This document shows positions 1 to 6,237 of a stretch of 20,529 bases of DNA, piece by piece. Positions within the stretch are counted from its first letter, which is position 1, and every line of letters starts with the position of its first letter. The notes below the pieces were generated by a model that did no database searches, was not told where the DNA came from, and saw only the letters and a list, made by a program, of their open reading frames with translations. Source of the stretch: Candidatus Onthomorpha intestinigallinarum. Its GTDB lineage: Bacteria; Bacteroidota; Bacteroidia; Bacteroidales; P3. Location of the stretch: positions 1 through 20,529 of the forward strand of contig DXGG01000112.1 of the NCBI GenBank assembly GCA_019114015.1, given 5' to 3'. Both the position numbers and the translations under genes were made by a program.

Positions 1-1293
1 GTAGGTCCTCCGGGTACGGGAAAGACCCTTTTGGCCAAGGCTGTTGCGGGAGAAGCCAAGGTTCCTTTCTTTTCGCTTTCCGGGTCGGACTTTGTTGAGA
101 TGTTTGTCGGCGTGGGAGCTTCGAGGGTTAGGGATTTGTTCAAGACGGCAAAGGAAAAGGCTCCGTGCATAGTGTTCATAGACGAGATAGATGCGATAGG
201 AAGGGCCAGAGGCAAGAATCTGGCATCCGGTTCCAATGACGAGAGGGAGAATACCTTGAATCAGTTGCTGACGGAGATGGACGGATTCGGTACGAATGCC
301 GGAGTGATAATATTGGCTGCGACAAACCGTGCGGACATTTTGGACAAGGCTTTGCTGAGGGCGGGACGGTTCGACCGGCAGATACATGTTGAGTTGCCCG
401 ATGTGAAAGAGAGGAAGGAGATATTTGATGTCCACATGCGCAACCTTAAATACGACAAGCAGGAGGTCGACGTCGATTTTCTTTCCAAGCAGACGCCCGG
501 TTTTTCGGGGGCGGACATTGCCAACATCTGCAATGAGGCTGCGTTGATTGCTGCACGTCACGACAAGAAGTCAATAGGCAAGCAGGACTTTTTGGATGCC
601 GTTGACAGAATAATAGGAGGTTTGGAGAAGAAAAACAAGATTATTTCGCCAAAGGAGAAGAAAACCATTGCATATCATGAAGCCGGTCATGCCTCTGTAA
701 GTTGGCTTTTGGAGCATGCTAATCCTCTTGTTAAGGTTACAATAGTTCCGAGAGGTTCTGCCCTTGGTGCGGCGTGGTATCTTCCGGAGGAAAGACAGAT
801 AACCACAAAGGCTCAACTGTTGGACCAGATGGTTTCGTTGTTGGGAGGAAGGGCCGCCGAGGAACTGGTCTTCGGAGAGGTCTCAACGGGCGCATTGAAC
901 GATTTGGAAAGGGTAAGCAAACAGGCTTACGCCATGGTGGTGTACTACGGTTTGGATTCGGAGATAGGAAACGTAAGTTTCTACGATTCGACAGGCCAAA
1001 GCGAATACAGCCTTCAGAAACCTTTCAGCGAAAAAACGGCCGAAAAGATAGACGAACAGGTGAGGAAACTGGTCGAAGAGGCTTATGCACAGGCCAAAGG
1101 AATACTGAAGGACAACAGAGACAAACTGGATGCTCTTGCTGCAATATTGATAGAAAGGGAAGTGATATTCAGGGAGGACGTGGAAAAGATATACGGCAAG
1201 AGACCTTGGGACAAGGACGAGGAAGAACAGCATAAGGATTCCGAGCTTCAGGACAAAGACAATGAATCGGAAGATAAAAAAGATGAGGAGTAG
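1..1293 (+). CDS. ftsH: ATP-dependent zinc metalloprotease FtsH, 3' part (5' end outside window)
   Basis: Membrane-anchored AAA+ protease that unfolds and degrades misfolded membrane proteins and some short-lived cytosolic regulators. The frame is open from base 1, where the Walker A motif GPPGTGKT is read at once, so the transmembrane N-terminus lies upstream of the window. Seen in order in the 430-residue fragment: Walker B (IVFIDEIDAIG, about residues 57-67), the second region of homology (AATNRADILDKALLRAGRFD, about 106-125), the zinc site HEAGH (226-230) and the third-ligand Asp in NDLERV (about 301). The tail is highly acidic and Lys-rich, as in other Bacteroidota FtsH proteins. An in-frame TTG at 31 is not the start. 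The end overlaps the LUD-domain gene, so the two are translationally linked. Identity is certain; only the N-terminal part is missing. Confidence 0.97.
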   Translation, partial: VGPPGTGKTLLAKAVAGEAKVPFFSLSGSDFVEMFVGVGASRVRDLFKTAKEKAPCIVFIDEIDAIGRARGKNLASGSNDERENTLNQLLTEMDGFGTNAGVIILAATNRADILDKALLRAGRFDRQIHVELPDVKERKEIFDVHMRNLKYDKQEVDVDFLSKQTPGFSGADIANICNEAALIAARHDKKSIGKQDFLDAVDRIIGGLEKKNKIISPKEKKTIAYHEAGHASVSWLLEHANPLVKVTIVPRGSALGAAWYLPEERQITTKAQLLDQMVSLLGGRAAEELVFGEVSTGALNDLERVSKQAYAMVVYYGLDSEIGNVSFYDSTGQSEYSLQKPFSEKTAEKIDEQVRKLVEEAYAQAKGILKDNRDKLDALAAILIEREVIFREDVEKIYGKRPWDKDEEEQHKDSELQDKDNESEDKKDEE

Positions 1294-1870
1294 TTCCGAA
1301 AAGGAAAAAGTACTGAAACTGCTGAGGGATGCCCAATTGGAAAGGGACAACAGTGCGGAACAGTCGGGTGAGGCGGCGCAACCTCTTTACAAGATTTCGA
1401 AGCAGGACATGATAACCGTGTTTGCCGAGAAGTTTTCGGAGGGAAACGGCAAATTTTTCTACTGTCGGACGGGACAGGAGCTTGTTGCAAGTCTCAAGAA
1501 CCTCATAGAATACAGACAGTGGAAGAATGTGGTGTCCTTCAGCGAAAATCTGCAGTCGTATCTTGCCGGAATAGGTTTGCAGACCAACATAGACGATGAG
1601 CATACGACCGTGGGAATAACCCTTTGTCACGCTCTGATGGCACGGACAGGCAGCATAATCATCACTTCCGAACAGGGAGTGGGAACACACTTGAAACGCT
1701 TCACCCCCATACTCATAATGATAGCTTTCGCCTCGCAACTGTGTGACGATTACGGCATAATACTTGACACTTTGCACCAGAAAAGGCCGCAATGGGTGCT
1801 TAACATAAAATCTGGCGACCTTGTGCAGGAGGAAATAAGGGAGATGTACATGTTTTTAATGGATGCGTAG
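1262..1870 (+). CDS. LUD-domain (LutC/YkgG-type) protein
   Basis: LUD-domain protein of about 200 residues, the family that includes LutC/YkgG of the lactate-utilisation complex. The recognisable core is at residues 118-165: VGITLCHALMARTGSIIITS, then GVGTHLKRFTP. No iron-sulfur ferredoxin motifs are present, and no lutA or lutB lies beside it, so a role in lactate oxidation is not supported here. The gene sits between ftsH and cdsA; from knowledge of the phylum this is a common position for a LUD protein, and its function there is unknown. The start is ambiguous. ATG 1262 overlaps ftsH by 32 nt. ATG 1283 (MRSSSEKEKV) overlaps by 11 nt and is equally plausible. The family call is good; no reaction can be assigned. 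Confidence 0.85.
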   Translation: MNRKIKKMRSSSEKEKVLKLLRDAQLERDNSAEQSGEAAQPLYKISKQDMITVFAEKFSEGNGKFFYCRTGQELVASLKNLIEYRQWKNVVSFSENLQSYLAGIGLQTNIDDEHTTVGITLCHALMARTGSIIITSEQGVGTHLKRFTPILIMIAFASQLCDDYGIILDTLHQKRPQWVLNIKSGDLVQEEIREMYMFLMDA

Positions 1871-1872
1871 AA

Positions 1873-2685
1873 ATGAAAGACCTGCTTAAGAGAACCGTGA
1901 CGGGAGCGGTATATGTATTGAGCGTAATACTTGCGATATGTATTGATGCGAGGATTTCTTCCGTTTATTTCGGCATAGTGGCTCTGCTGGCAGTGCACGA
2001 GTTCGTTTCAATCACGACGAATAACCTGCAAAAACTCAACGCGGTTCTTACATACCTTACGGCCGCATCGGTTTATGCCACGGTGGCTCTTTACAGCTTC
2101 GGGGTGAATCACCTAATTACACTTGCATTGGCAGTGTTGGGCATTCTTGCCCTTTTCATAACGGAGCTTTACGGCAAAGACAAGAATCCTTTTACGTCAA
2201 TATCCTACAGCCTTTGCGGATTGGTTTACATCGTTTTTCCGCTTTCGCTCACCAATTTCATCATACAGACCGGAGGAGGCTTTGAACCCTATCTGTTGCT
2301 TGCCGTTTTCATTTTCGCATGGTGCAATGACACATTCGCATACCTTGTTGGCAGCAAGTTCGGCAGGCACAAATTGTTTGAAAGGCATTCTCCAAAAAAA
2401 AGCTGGGAGGGTTTCTTCGGCGGCTTTGTCGCAACGCTTGTCGCGGCTCTGATAATGAACCGCTGCGTGGACGGCTTCGTATGGTGGGACTGGATGGCAT
2501 TGGCGGTGATAACCACAGTGGTGGGTACGTTCGGTGATTTGACCGAATCCATGTTCAAAAGACAGATGGGAGTCAAGGACAGTGGCAGGATATTGCCCGG
2601 TCACGGCGGCATACTGGACAGGTTCGACATATTGCTTGCCGTTTTGCCCGTGGCGTGGGTTTACTTGATTCTGGCGGTTAATTGA
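1873..2685 (+). CDS. cdsA: Phosphatidate cytidylyltransferase (CDP-diglyceride synthase)
   Basis: Integral membrane enzyme that converts phosphatidic acid and CTP to CDP-diacylglycerol, the branch point for phospholipid synthesis. The 270 residues contain several hydrophobic segments (about 10-25, 33-45, 60-98, 115-133, 139-151, 184-196, 204-220). The family signature is complete: SPKKSWEGFFGG at 173-184, then GDLTESMFKRQMGVKDSG at 221-238 and LPGHGGILDRFD at 241-252, carrying the conserved metal-binding and catalytic Asp residues. The start follows the LUD gene by only 2 nt and psd begins 14 nt downstream, so this is a phospholipid segment inside the ftsH operon. Length is normal for the family. 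Confidence 0.96.
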   Translation: MKDLLKRTVTGAVYVLSVILAICIDARISSVYFGIVALLAVHEFVSITTNNLQKLNAVLTYLTAASVYATVALYSFGVNHLITLALAVLGILALFITELYGKDKNPFTSISYSLCGLVYIVFPLSLTNFIIQTGGGFEPYLLLAVFIFAWCNDTFAYLVGSKFGRHKLFERHSPKKSWEGFFGGFVATLVAALIMNRCVDGFVWWDWMALAVITTVVGTFGDLTESMFKRQMGVKDSGRILPGHGGILDRFDILLAVLPVAWVYLILAVN

Positions 2686-2699
2686 AAAAACGATAGGAT

Positions 2700-3356
2700 A
2701 TGTATATACACAGAGAAGGATACAAGATAAGTGCGGTTGCAATAGCGGTTGCGATAGCCGTCATAGCCGTTCTGGTTTATTTTGTCAGGGAATGGAACTG
2801 GTTTTGGACTGCCTTGGTTGCGGTCATAGTCCTTTTGGCGGGAACGGTCGTGAGGTTTTTCAGGATACCTTCGAGAGACCTGGTGCGCAACCCCAACCAG
2901 ATAATAAGCTCTGCGGACGGTACCGTGGTGGTTGTTGAACAGGTCTATGAGCCTGAGGTGCTCAAGTCGCTCTGTATTCAGATTTCCACCTTCATGTCAC
3001 CGAACAATGTCCACGTAAACCGTTATCCGATATCGGGCAAGGTGACATATACCAATTATCACACGGGTAAATATCTTATAGCCAAGCATCCCAAGAGTTC
3101 GTCCTTGAACGAGCGTACCACCATCTGCATAGAGACCGACAACGGGCAGAAAGTGGTCGTCAGACAGATAGCGGGAGCGTTGGCAAGAAGGATAGTGTGC
3201 TATGCAAAGCAGGGCGAGCAGGTTCAGCAGGGAGCGGAACTGGGCTTTATCAAGTTCGGCTCGCGTGTTGACTTGTTCATACCGCTTGAATCGCAGGTTC
3301 ACGTAGAGATAGAGGACAAGGTGAAAGGCGGATTGTCCGTTTTGGCTACGTTATAG
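2700..3356 (+). CDS. psd: Phosphatidylserine decarboxylase, short pyruvoyl-dependent form
   Basis: Decarboxylates phosphatidylserine to phosphatidylethanolamine, the main membrane lipid of Bacteroidota. At 218 residues it is the short prokaryotic form. The N-terminus (about 10-52) holds two hydrophobic segments for membrane attachment. Conserved stretches include ADGTVVVVE (72-80), STFMSPNNVHVNR (96-108), RQIAGALARRI (155-165) and the self-cleavage site GFIKFGSRVD (182-191), where cleavage between Gly187 and Ser188 would generate the pyruvoyl group. It lies downstream of cdsA in the same operon, so two steps of phosphatidylethanolamine synthesis are together; the intermediate enzyme, phosphatidylserine synthase, is not next to it as it often is. 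The stop is only 3 nt from the next start. Confidence 0.94.
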   Translation: MYIHREGYKISAVAIAVAIAVIAVLVYFVREWNWFWTALVAVIVLLAGTVVRFFRIPSRDLVRNPNQIISSADGTVVVVEQVYEPEVLKSLCIQISTFMSPNNVHVNRYPISGKVTYTNYHTGKYLIAKHPKSSSLNERTTICIETDNGQKVVVRQIAGALARRIVCYAKQGEQVQQGAELGFIKFGSRVDLFIPLESQVHVEIEDKVKGGLSVLATL

Positions 3357-3359
3357 ACC

Positions 3360-4049
3360 ATGAGCAGTTTTGAAAGTCAGATACTGTACGAGGATAACCA
3401 CATAATAGCGGTCAACAAGCTTAATTCCCAGATAGTGCATTCGGACAAGACGGGGGATGAGTCCCTGGAGGATATGGTCAAGGCTTACCTCAAGCGTCGG
3501 TATGACAAACCGGGCAATGTGTATTGCGGGCTTGTCCATCGCCTTGACAGACCTGTGAGCGGCGTTGTCCTCTTTGCCAAGACGGAAAAGGCTTTGGTCA
3601 GGCTTAACAAGATGATAAAGGAACGTCAGATAAGCAAGACCTATTGGGCGATAGTGAAGGCGGAGCCGCCCGCGCCTTCTGGCACGCTCAGGGATTATCT
3701 TGTGAGGAATGAGAGACAGAACAAGTCCTATGTGACAAAGGATGTCAACCGCGGGGACTATGCCGAACTGGACTATGAGCTGATAGCCAAGAGCGATTAT
3801 TACAATCTGTTGCAGATAGACCTCAAGACCGGAAGACATCATCAGATAAGGGTTCAGTTGGCTCACATGGGCTGTCCGATAAAGGGGGATTTGAAATACG
3901 GATTCGGCAGAAGCAACAAGGTGTCCTCCATTTCCCTGCATGCAAGACGCGTACGGTTTGTACATCCTGTCAGAAAGGAGATGCTCGAAATAGTTGCACC
4001 GGTACCTCGGGAGCCTTTGTGGCAATACTTCGAAGAGAAGGTGAAATGA
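3360..4049 (+). CDS. RluA-family RNA pseudouridine synthase
   Basis: Isomerises specific uridines in rRNA or tRNA to pseudouridine. The catalytic motif HRLDRPVSG is at residues 60-68, with Asp63 the expected nucleophile, followed by FAKTEKALVRL. The LKTGRHHQIRVQLAHMGCPI motif downstream is the usual RluA-family RNA-binding and active-site segment. At 229 residues the protein is short and lacks an N-terminal S4 domain, as in the RluA/RluC/TruC single-domain group; the exact target uridine cannot be read from the sequence. It starts 3 nt after psd and is the last gene of the ftsH operon, followed at once by two strong hairpins. Confidence 0.92.
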   Translation: MSSFESQILYEDNHIIAVNKLNSQIVHSDKTGDESLEDMVKAYLKRRYDKPGNVYCGLVHRLDRPVSGVVLFAKTEKALVRLNKMIKERQISKTYWAIVKAEPPAPSGTLRDYLVRNERQNKSYVTKDVNRGDYAELDYELIAKSDYYNLLQIDLKTGRHHQIRVQLAHMGCPIKGDLKYGFGRSNKVSSISLHARRVRFVHPVRKEMLEIVAPVPREPLWQYFEEKVK

Positions 4050-4050
4050 A

Positions 4051-4099
4051 TTCTGAGAAGAAAAAAATGAATTCTGAATCCGATTTTTTCTTTTCAGAA
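4051..4099 (+). repeat. Long hairpin directly after the rluA-type stop codon
   Basis: The arm TTCTGAGAAGAAAAAA (4051-4066) pairs with TTTTTTCTTTTCAGAA (4084-4099): 15 Watson-Crick pairs and one G-U, with a 17-nt loop. It begins one base after the stop codon at 4047-4049. The 11-mer ATGAATTCTGA occurs twice (4046-4056 and 4067-4077), so part of the loop duplicates the 5' arm. No T tract follows the 3' arm, so this is more likely a 3'-end stabilising structure that precedes the true terminator at 4119. Confidence 0.6.
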
Positions 4100-4118
4100 G
4101 AGAAAAAGACGGAATCAA

Positions 4119-4167
4119 ATTCCGGCAAATGATGATTTGATTTCATTTTGCCGGAATGTTGTTTTTT
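4119..4167 (+). terminator. Rho-independent terminator of the ftsH operon
   Basis: ATTCCGGCAAATGA (4119-4132) pairs with TCATTTTGCCGGAAT (4143-4157) with one bulged T and a 10-nt loop, and is followed by a T-rich run at 4159-4167. It lies 70 nt after the last gene of the operon. Confidence 0.8.
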
Positions 4168-4255
4168 ATGGTTTTCATTCGTTTGACATGTCGTATTGTT
4201 TGGATTGGAGCATTGCAGTAATGTGTCATTATCGGTTTTTTGATGAGATGAAAAT

Positions 4256-4286
4256 TTTGTTGATATTGTAAAAATGTATATTTTTG
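4256..4286 (+). promoter_or_regulatory. Consensus Bacteroidota promoter with no reading frame behind it
   Basis: TTTG at 4256-4259 and TATTTTTGC at 4279-4287 are separated by 19 nt, matching the phylum's -33 TTTG / -7 TAnnTTTG pattern and close to the gldD promoter (TACTTTTGC) in this same window. Predicted start of transcription is about 4292-4295. The next ATG (4336) opens a frame of only two codons, so the transcript is probably non-coding. Confidence 0.6.
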
Positions 4287-4292
4287 CCTTCA

Positions 4293-4542
4293 ATATAAAC
4301 CCAAAAGAAAGGAGTAAGATATAAGAAACACACGTATGAATTAATCGCACAAAGGTGCATCTGACATATTAAAAGCGTTTTTGCTTATCTTTAGTATTGT
4401 GGAACTTCGACACTTTCGCATTAAATAACCAAAGAGTTAAGCAGTAGACGCTCACGATCAAAAAATCGTGGGCTTTACTTATTTGGTTATTTAGGTAGTC
4501 GAAGACCTCACAATACGATAAGGAAAAGTCCCACGTTTTTTT
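4293..4542 (+). ncRNA. Candidate structured small RNA with a long rod-like fold (6S-like?)
   Basis: The stretch holds an imperfect palindrome of about 149 bp. Paired blocks from outside in are TTTT/AAAA (4379-4382/4524-4527), CTTATC/GATAAG (4384-4389/4517-4522), GTATTGTG/CACAATAC (4394-4401/4509-4516), CTTCGAC/GTCGAAG (4405-4411/4498-4504), TAAATAACCAAA/TTTGGTTATTTA (4422-4433/4482-4493) and an apical hairpin GCTCACGAT/ATCGTGGGC (4450-4458/4465-4473). Asymmetric internal loops of 3x4, 10x4 and 16x8 nt separate them. A T7 run ends the region at 4536-4542. A single irregular rod with large central bubbles is the shape of 6S RNA, which sequesters RNA polymerase, but I cannot match it to a family consensus. 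A second TSS near 4400 is possible (TATCTTTAG at 4386-4394). A palindromic mobile repeat is the main alternative. The 62-codon minus-strand frame across it (4369-4557) looks spurious. Confidence 0.45.
4467..4542 (+). terminator. Possible terminator fold at the end of the candidate small RNA
   Basis: CGTGGGCTTT (4467-4476) can pair with AAAGTCCCACG (4525-4535) with one bulged base, immediately before seven Ts (4536-4542). The loop is long, about 48 nt. This pairing uses the 3' side of the apical hairpin of the rod, so the two folds exclude each other. Confidence 0.4.
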
Positions 4543-4605
4543 ATGTCCGCAAGTCATTGAAATAATTGTAGTTTTAAAGCCTTTGGGACGGGGCGGATGT
4601 AAAGA

Positions 4606-4716
4606 ATGAAAAGAATGAAAATCGGAAAGAAGATTTGGTTGTTCGCTTTATCATTTGGAATGATATTTTATTTCATCTATTTTCTTAGAAATAGATTTCT
4701 CAAATTTTCCAAATAA
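4606..4716 (+). CDS. Possible small membrane peptide, 36 residues
   Basis: ATG at 4606 opens a 36-codon frame ending at TAA 4714-4716. The predicted peptide has a basic N-terminus (MKRMKIGKK), a hydrophobic stretch of about 17 residues from Ile10 to Phe26 (IWLFALSFGMIFYFIYF) and a basic C-terminus (LRNRFLKFSK). This is the layout of a single-span small membrane protein. ATG 4615 is an alternative start. No consensus promoter or ribosome-binding site is visible immediately upstream; ATGTCCGC (4543-4550) and GCGGATGT (4593-4600) could pair with two wobbles in the leader. AT-rich sequence yields such frames by chance, so this is a hypothesis only. Not recognised as any family. Confidence 0.3.
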   Translation: MKRMKIGKKIWLFALSFGMIFYFIYFLRNRFLKFSK

Positions 4717-4963
4717 GTTATCAGAAGTTGTCATTCAATTTTTGAATGAAGGTTAAGTATATGATTTGTTTATAGTGGATAAATTATATACTGTTACTGT
4801 ATAAATCTTTAAAACAGAATGTATTAAAGACCGGTATTGCAATATTGGTTTTCATTACATAAACACATTGAGTTTTAAAGAACGATTGCTTTCTTATATA
4901 AACATATTGTTGATTCAAATGTAAAAACCGATGGGTCGATGAGATAACAGACACATAAAAAAG
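4717..4963. other. AT-rich intergenic stretch before the lipoprotein gene
   Basis: No reading frame is supportable. It contains a small hairpin TCATTCAA/TTGAATGA (4731-4738/4742-4749), an imperfect palindrome centred on TATTGCAATA (about 4830-4849), and two copies of ATAAACAYATTG (4859-4870 and 4898-4909), spaced 39 nt. No exact plus-strand TAnnTTTG box was found, so the promoter of the lipoprotein gene is not identified. A minus-strand -7-like TACATTTG lies at 4916-4923 without a -33 partner. Confidence 0.4.
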
Positions 4964-5752
4964 ATGAATAAAAAAGAATTTGTATTGCGTAGAATATTTG
5001 CGTTTATGATGGGAATTGTTGTAATAAGTATGATAAGTTCTTGTGCAACAATAATAAGTGGTACAAAAGCATCCGTAACCGTCCGTAATGATAATGTCAA
5101 GGAACCTGTTACACTGACGGTAGACAAAAAAGTTTATCCGAATGTTATGCTGCCTGCGAAGATAGAGGTTAAAAGAGGCTATAAACCAACAACAATCGTT
5201 GGTATTTCTCAGAACTACGAAACAACAACACCTGTAACTGTAAGTAAAGAATTTAATTTTACGTTTTTATGGAATTTTCTTTTAGGTGGTATTCCTGGAA
5301 TGGCTATTGACGCGGCAACAGGTGCATATACTAAACCTTCTGATAAAGAGTATTTCATTCCTATGCAATTGAAGCAACAGCCGGTTGTGGACAATAGGGA
5401 AGTTGAAGAAGTGGATAGAAGAAATCCGGTAAAAACAGAATTGGAGAGAACGGTTGTTAGATGGTATTTCGAATCTCAACCACAAGGGGCTCGTATATTC
5501 TGGAGGGTTATTTCAAGTATTCCGGATCAAGTCAGAAACACTAATGAGTTATGGTTGGGCAATACTCCTTTTGAAGAGACAAGATCTTTTAATATCCAAG
5601 GGTTGACATATGAAAATTCCAATGATGTTCAGATAGAGATAAAGGTTAGAATGAATGGATACAGGGATCAAACGCGAAGATTCAATGTAAGACAAGCTAT
5701 TGACCAACAGGAAATAAGCAGTTTCTTTGATATGATAAAAATAGAGGAATAG
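4964..5752 (+). CDS. Lipoprotein with CATIISG-type N-terminus and PEGA-like C-terminal region
   Basis: Predicted surface or periplasmic lipoprotein of unknown function, 262 residues. A basic N-terminus and a hydrophobic stretch (11-24) lead to a lipobox ending at Cys27 (MISSC). The mature N-terminus reads CATIISGT, a pattern seen in several small-lipoprotein families. A hydrophobic Gly-rich segment, LGGIPGMAIDAATG (107-120), follows. The C-terminal part (about 167-262) has WYFESQPQGARIFW, LGNTPFEET and NGYRDQTRRF, which resemble a PEGA-type beta-domain as found in surface-associated lipoproteins; this is inferred from pattern only. The gene stands alone between the candidate small-RNA region and a bidirectional hairpin. 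Its base composition is visibly richer in A+T than the flanking operons. Confidence 0.8.
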   Translation: MNKKEFVLRRIFAFMMGIVVISMISSCATIISGTKASVTVRNDNVKEPVTLTVDKKVYPNVMLPAKIEVKRGYKPTTIVGISQNYETTTPVTVSKEFNFTFLWNFLLGGIPGMAIDAATGAYTKPSDKEYFIPMQLKQQPVVDNREVEEVDRRNPVKTELERTVVRWYFESQPQGARIFWRVISSIPDQVRNTNELWLGNTPFEETRSFNIQGLTYENSNDVQIEIKVRMNGYRDQTRRFNVRQAIDQQEISSFFDMIKIEE

Positions 5753-5783
5753 TAAGTTTTTAAGGATGTTATAATAATTCTAT

Positions 5784-5824
5784 AACACAGAGGTCTGAAT
5801 CAAGAGAATTCAGACCTCTGTGTT
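5784..5824. terminator. Bidirectional hairpin between convergent genes
   Basis: AACACAGAGGTCTGAAT (5784-5800) pairs perfectly with ATTCAGACCTCTGTGTT (5808-5824): 17 bp with a 7-nt loop CAAGAGA. It lies between the lipoprotein stop (5752, +) and the NifX-like stop (5884, -). T-rich sequence is present but short on both sides (GTTTTG on +), so it probably serves both transcripts. Confidence 0.75.
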
Positions 5825-5883
5825 GTTTTGAGTATATTATTCTGATTTACAGAATATTTCGACAGCGTTTTCTTTGTTTCTTT

Positions 5884-6237
5884 TTAATGAGCACAGTCGT
5901 GATGACTTGAACAGGATTCTCCGGAGTCGGATACCATGCCTTCCAAAAACATTTCCACCAGCTTGTCCGTGTCTCCGCTGCAACCTCTGTACACTTCTAT
6001 CATATTGCTTTCCAATACGTTTTTTGCGCCTTCGCCCATGTTGCCCGCAAGCATCACGTTTACTCCAATGTCCCTTAGTATGGTTGCAACGCCTGACTTG
6101 CAGCCGCAACCCTGAGGGGAGGGCATTGTCTGTTTGGCTGTAATCTGTTTGTTCTCTATCGTATAGATAGTGTAATGTTCGCAATGACCGAAATGGTCAT
6201 CAACCTTGTTGTCTCTCGTTGGAACTGCTATTTTCAT
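5884..6237 (-). CDS. NifX/NifB-type dinitrogenase iron-molybdenum cofactor family protein
   Basis: Small single-domain protein (117 residues) of the family that carries or assembles metal clusters in nitrogenase cofactor synthesis. Most members in non-fixing bacteria have unknown roles. Visible features are the N-terminal MKIAVPTRDNKVDDHFGHCEH, with the family HFGHC motif at 15-19, PQGCGCKSGVA (41-51) and the later segment VLESNMIEVYRGCSGD (74-89). The C-terminus is Cys/His-rich (SCSSHHDCAH, 108-117), a possible metal site. No nif genes are nearby, so nitrogen fixation is not implied. It is the last gene of the trpS operon and overlaps rsmI by 38 nt. Family call is firm, function is not. Confidence 0.88.
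   Translation of the reverse strand: MKIAVPTRDNKVDDHFGHCEHYTIYTIENKQITAKQTMPSPQGCGCKSGVATILRDIGVNVMLAGNMGEGAKNVLESNMIEVYRGCSGDTDKLVEMFLEGMVSDSGESCSSHHDCAH

Noticed and set aside
1169..1792. 207-codon minus-strand frame across the ftsH/LUD junction
   Set aside because: Shadow of two well-supported sense genes; no recognisable motif.
3351..4118. 255-codon minus-strand frame antisense to the pseudouridine synthase gene
   Set aside because: It lies opposite a gene with a complete catalytic motif, has no family features, and arises from codon bias of the sense gene.
4293..4542. tmRNA, RNase P RNA or SRP RNA identity for the orphan transcript
   Set aside because: None of their conserved sequence blocks is visible and no tag reading frame or tRNA-like ends are present.
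4369..4557. 62-codon minus-strand frame over the palindrome
   Set aside because: It spans both arms of the inverted repeat and has no promoter or family features; the structure explains the sequence better.
5884..6237. Evidence for nitrogen fixation from the NifX/NifB-like gene
   Set aside because: This small family is widespread in non-fixing bacteria and no other nif gene is in the window.
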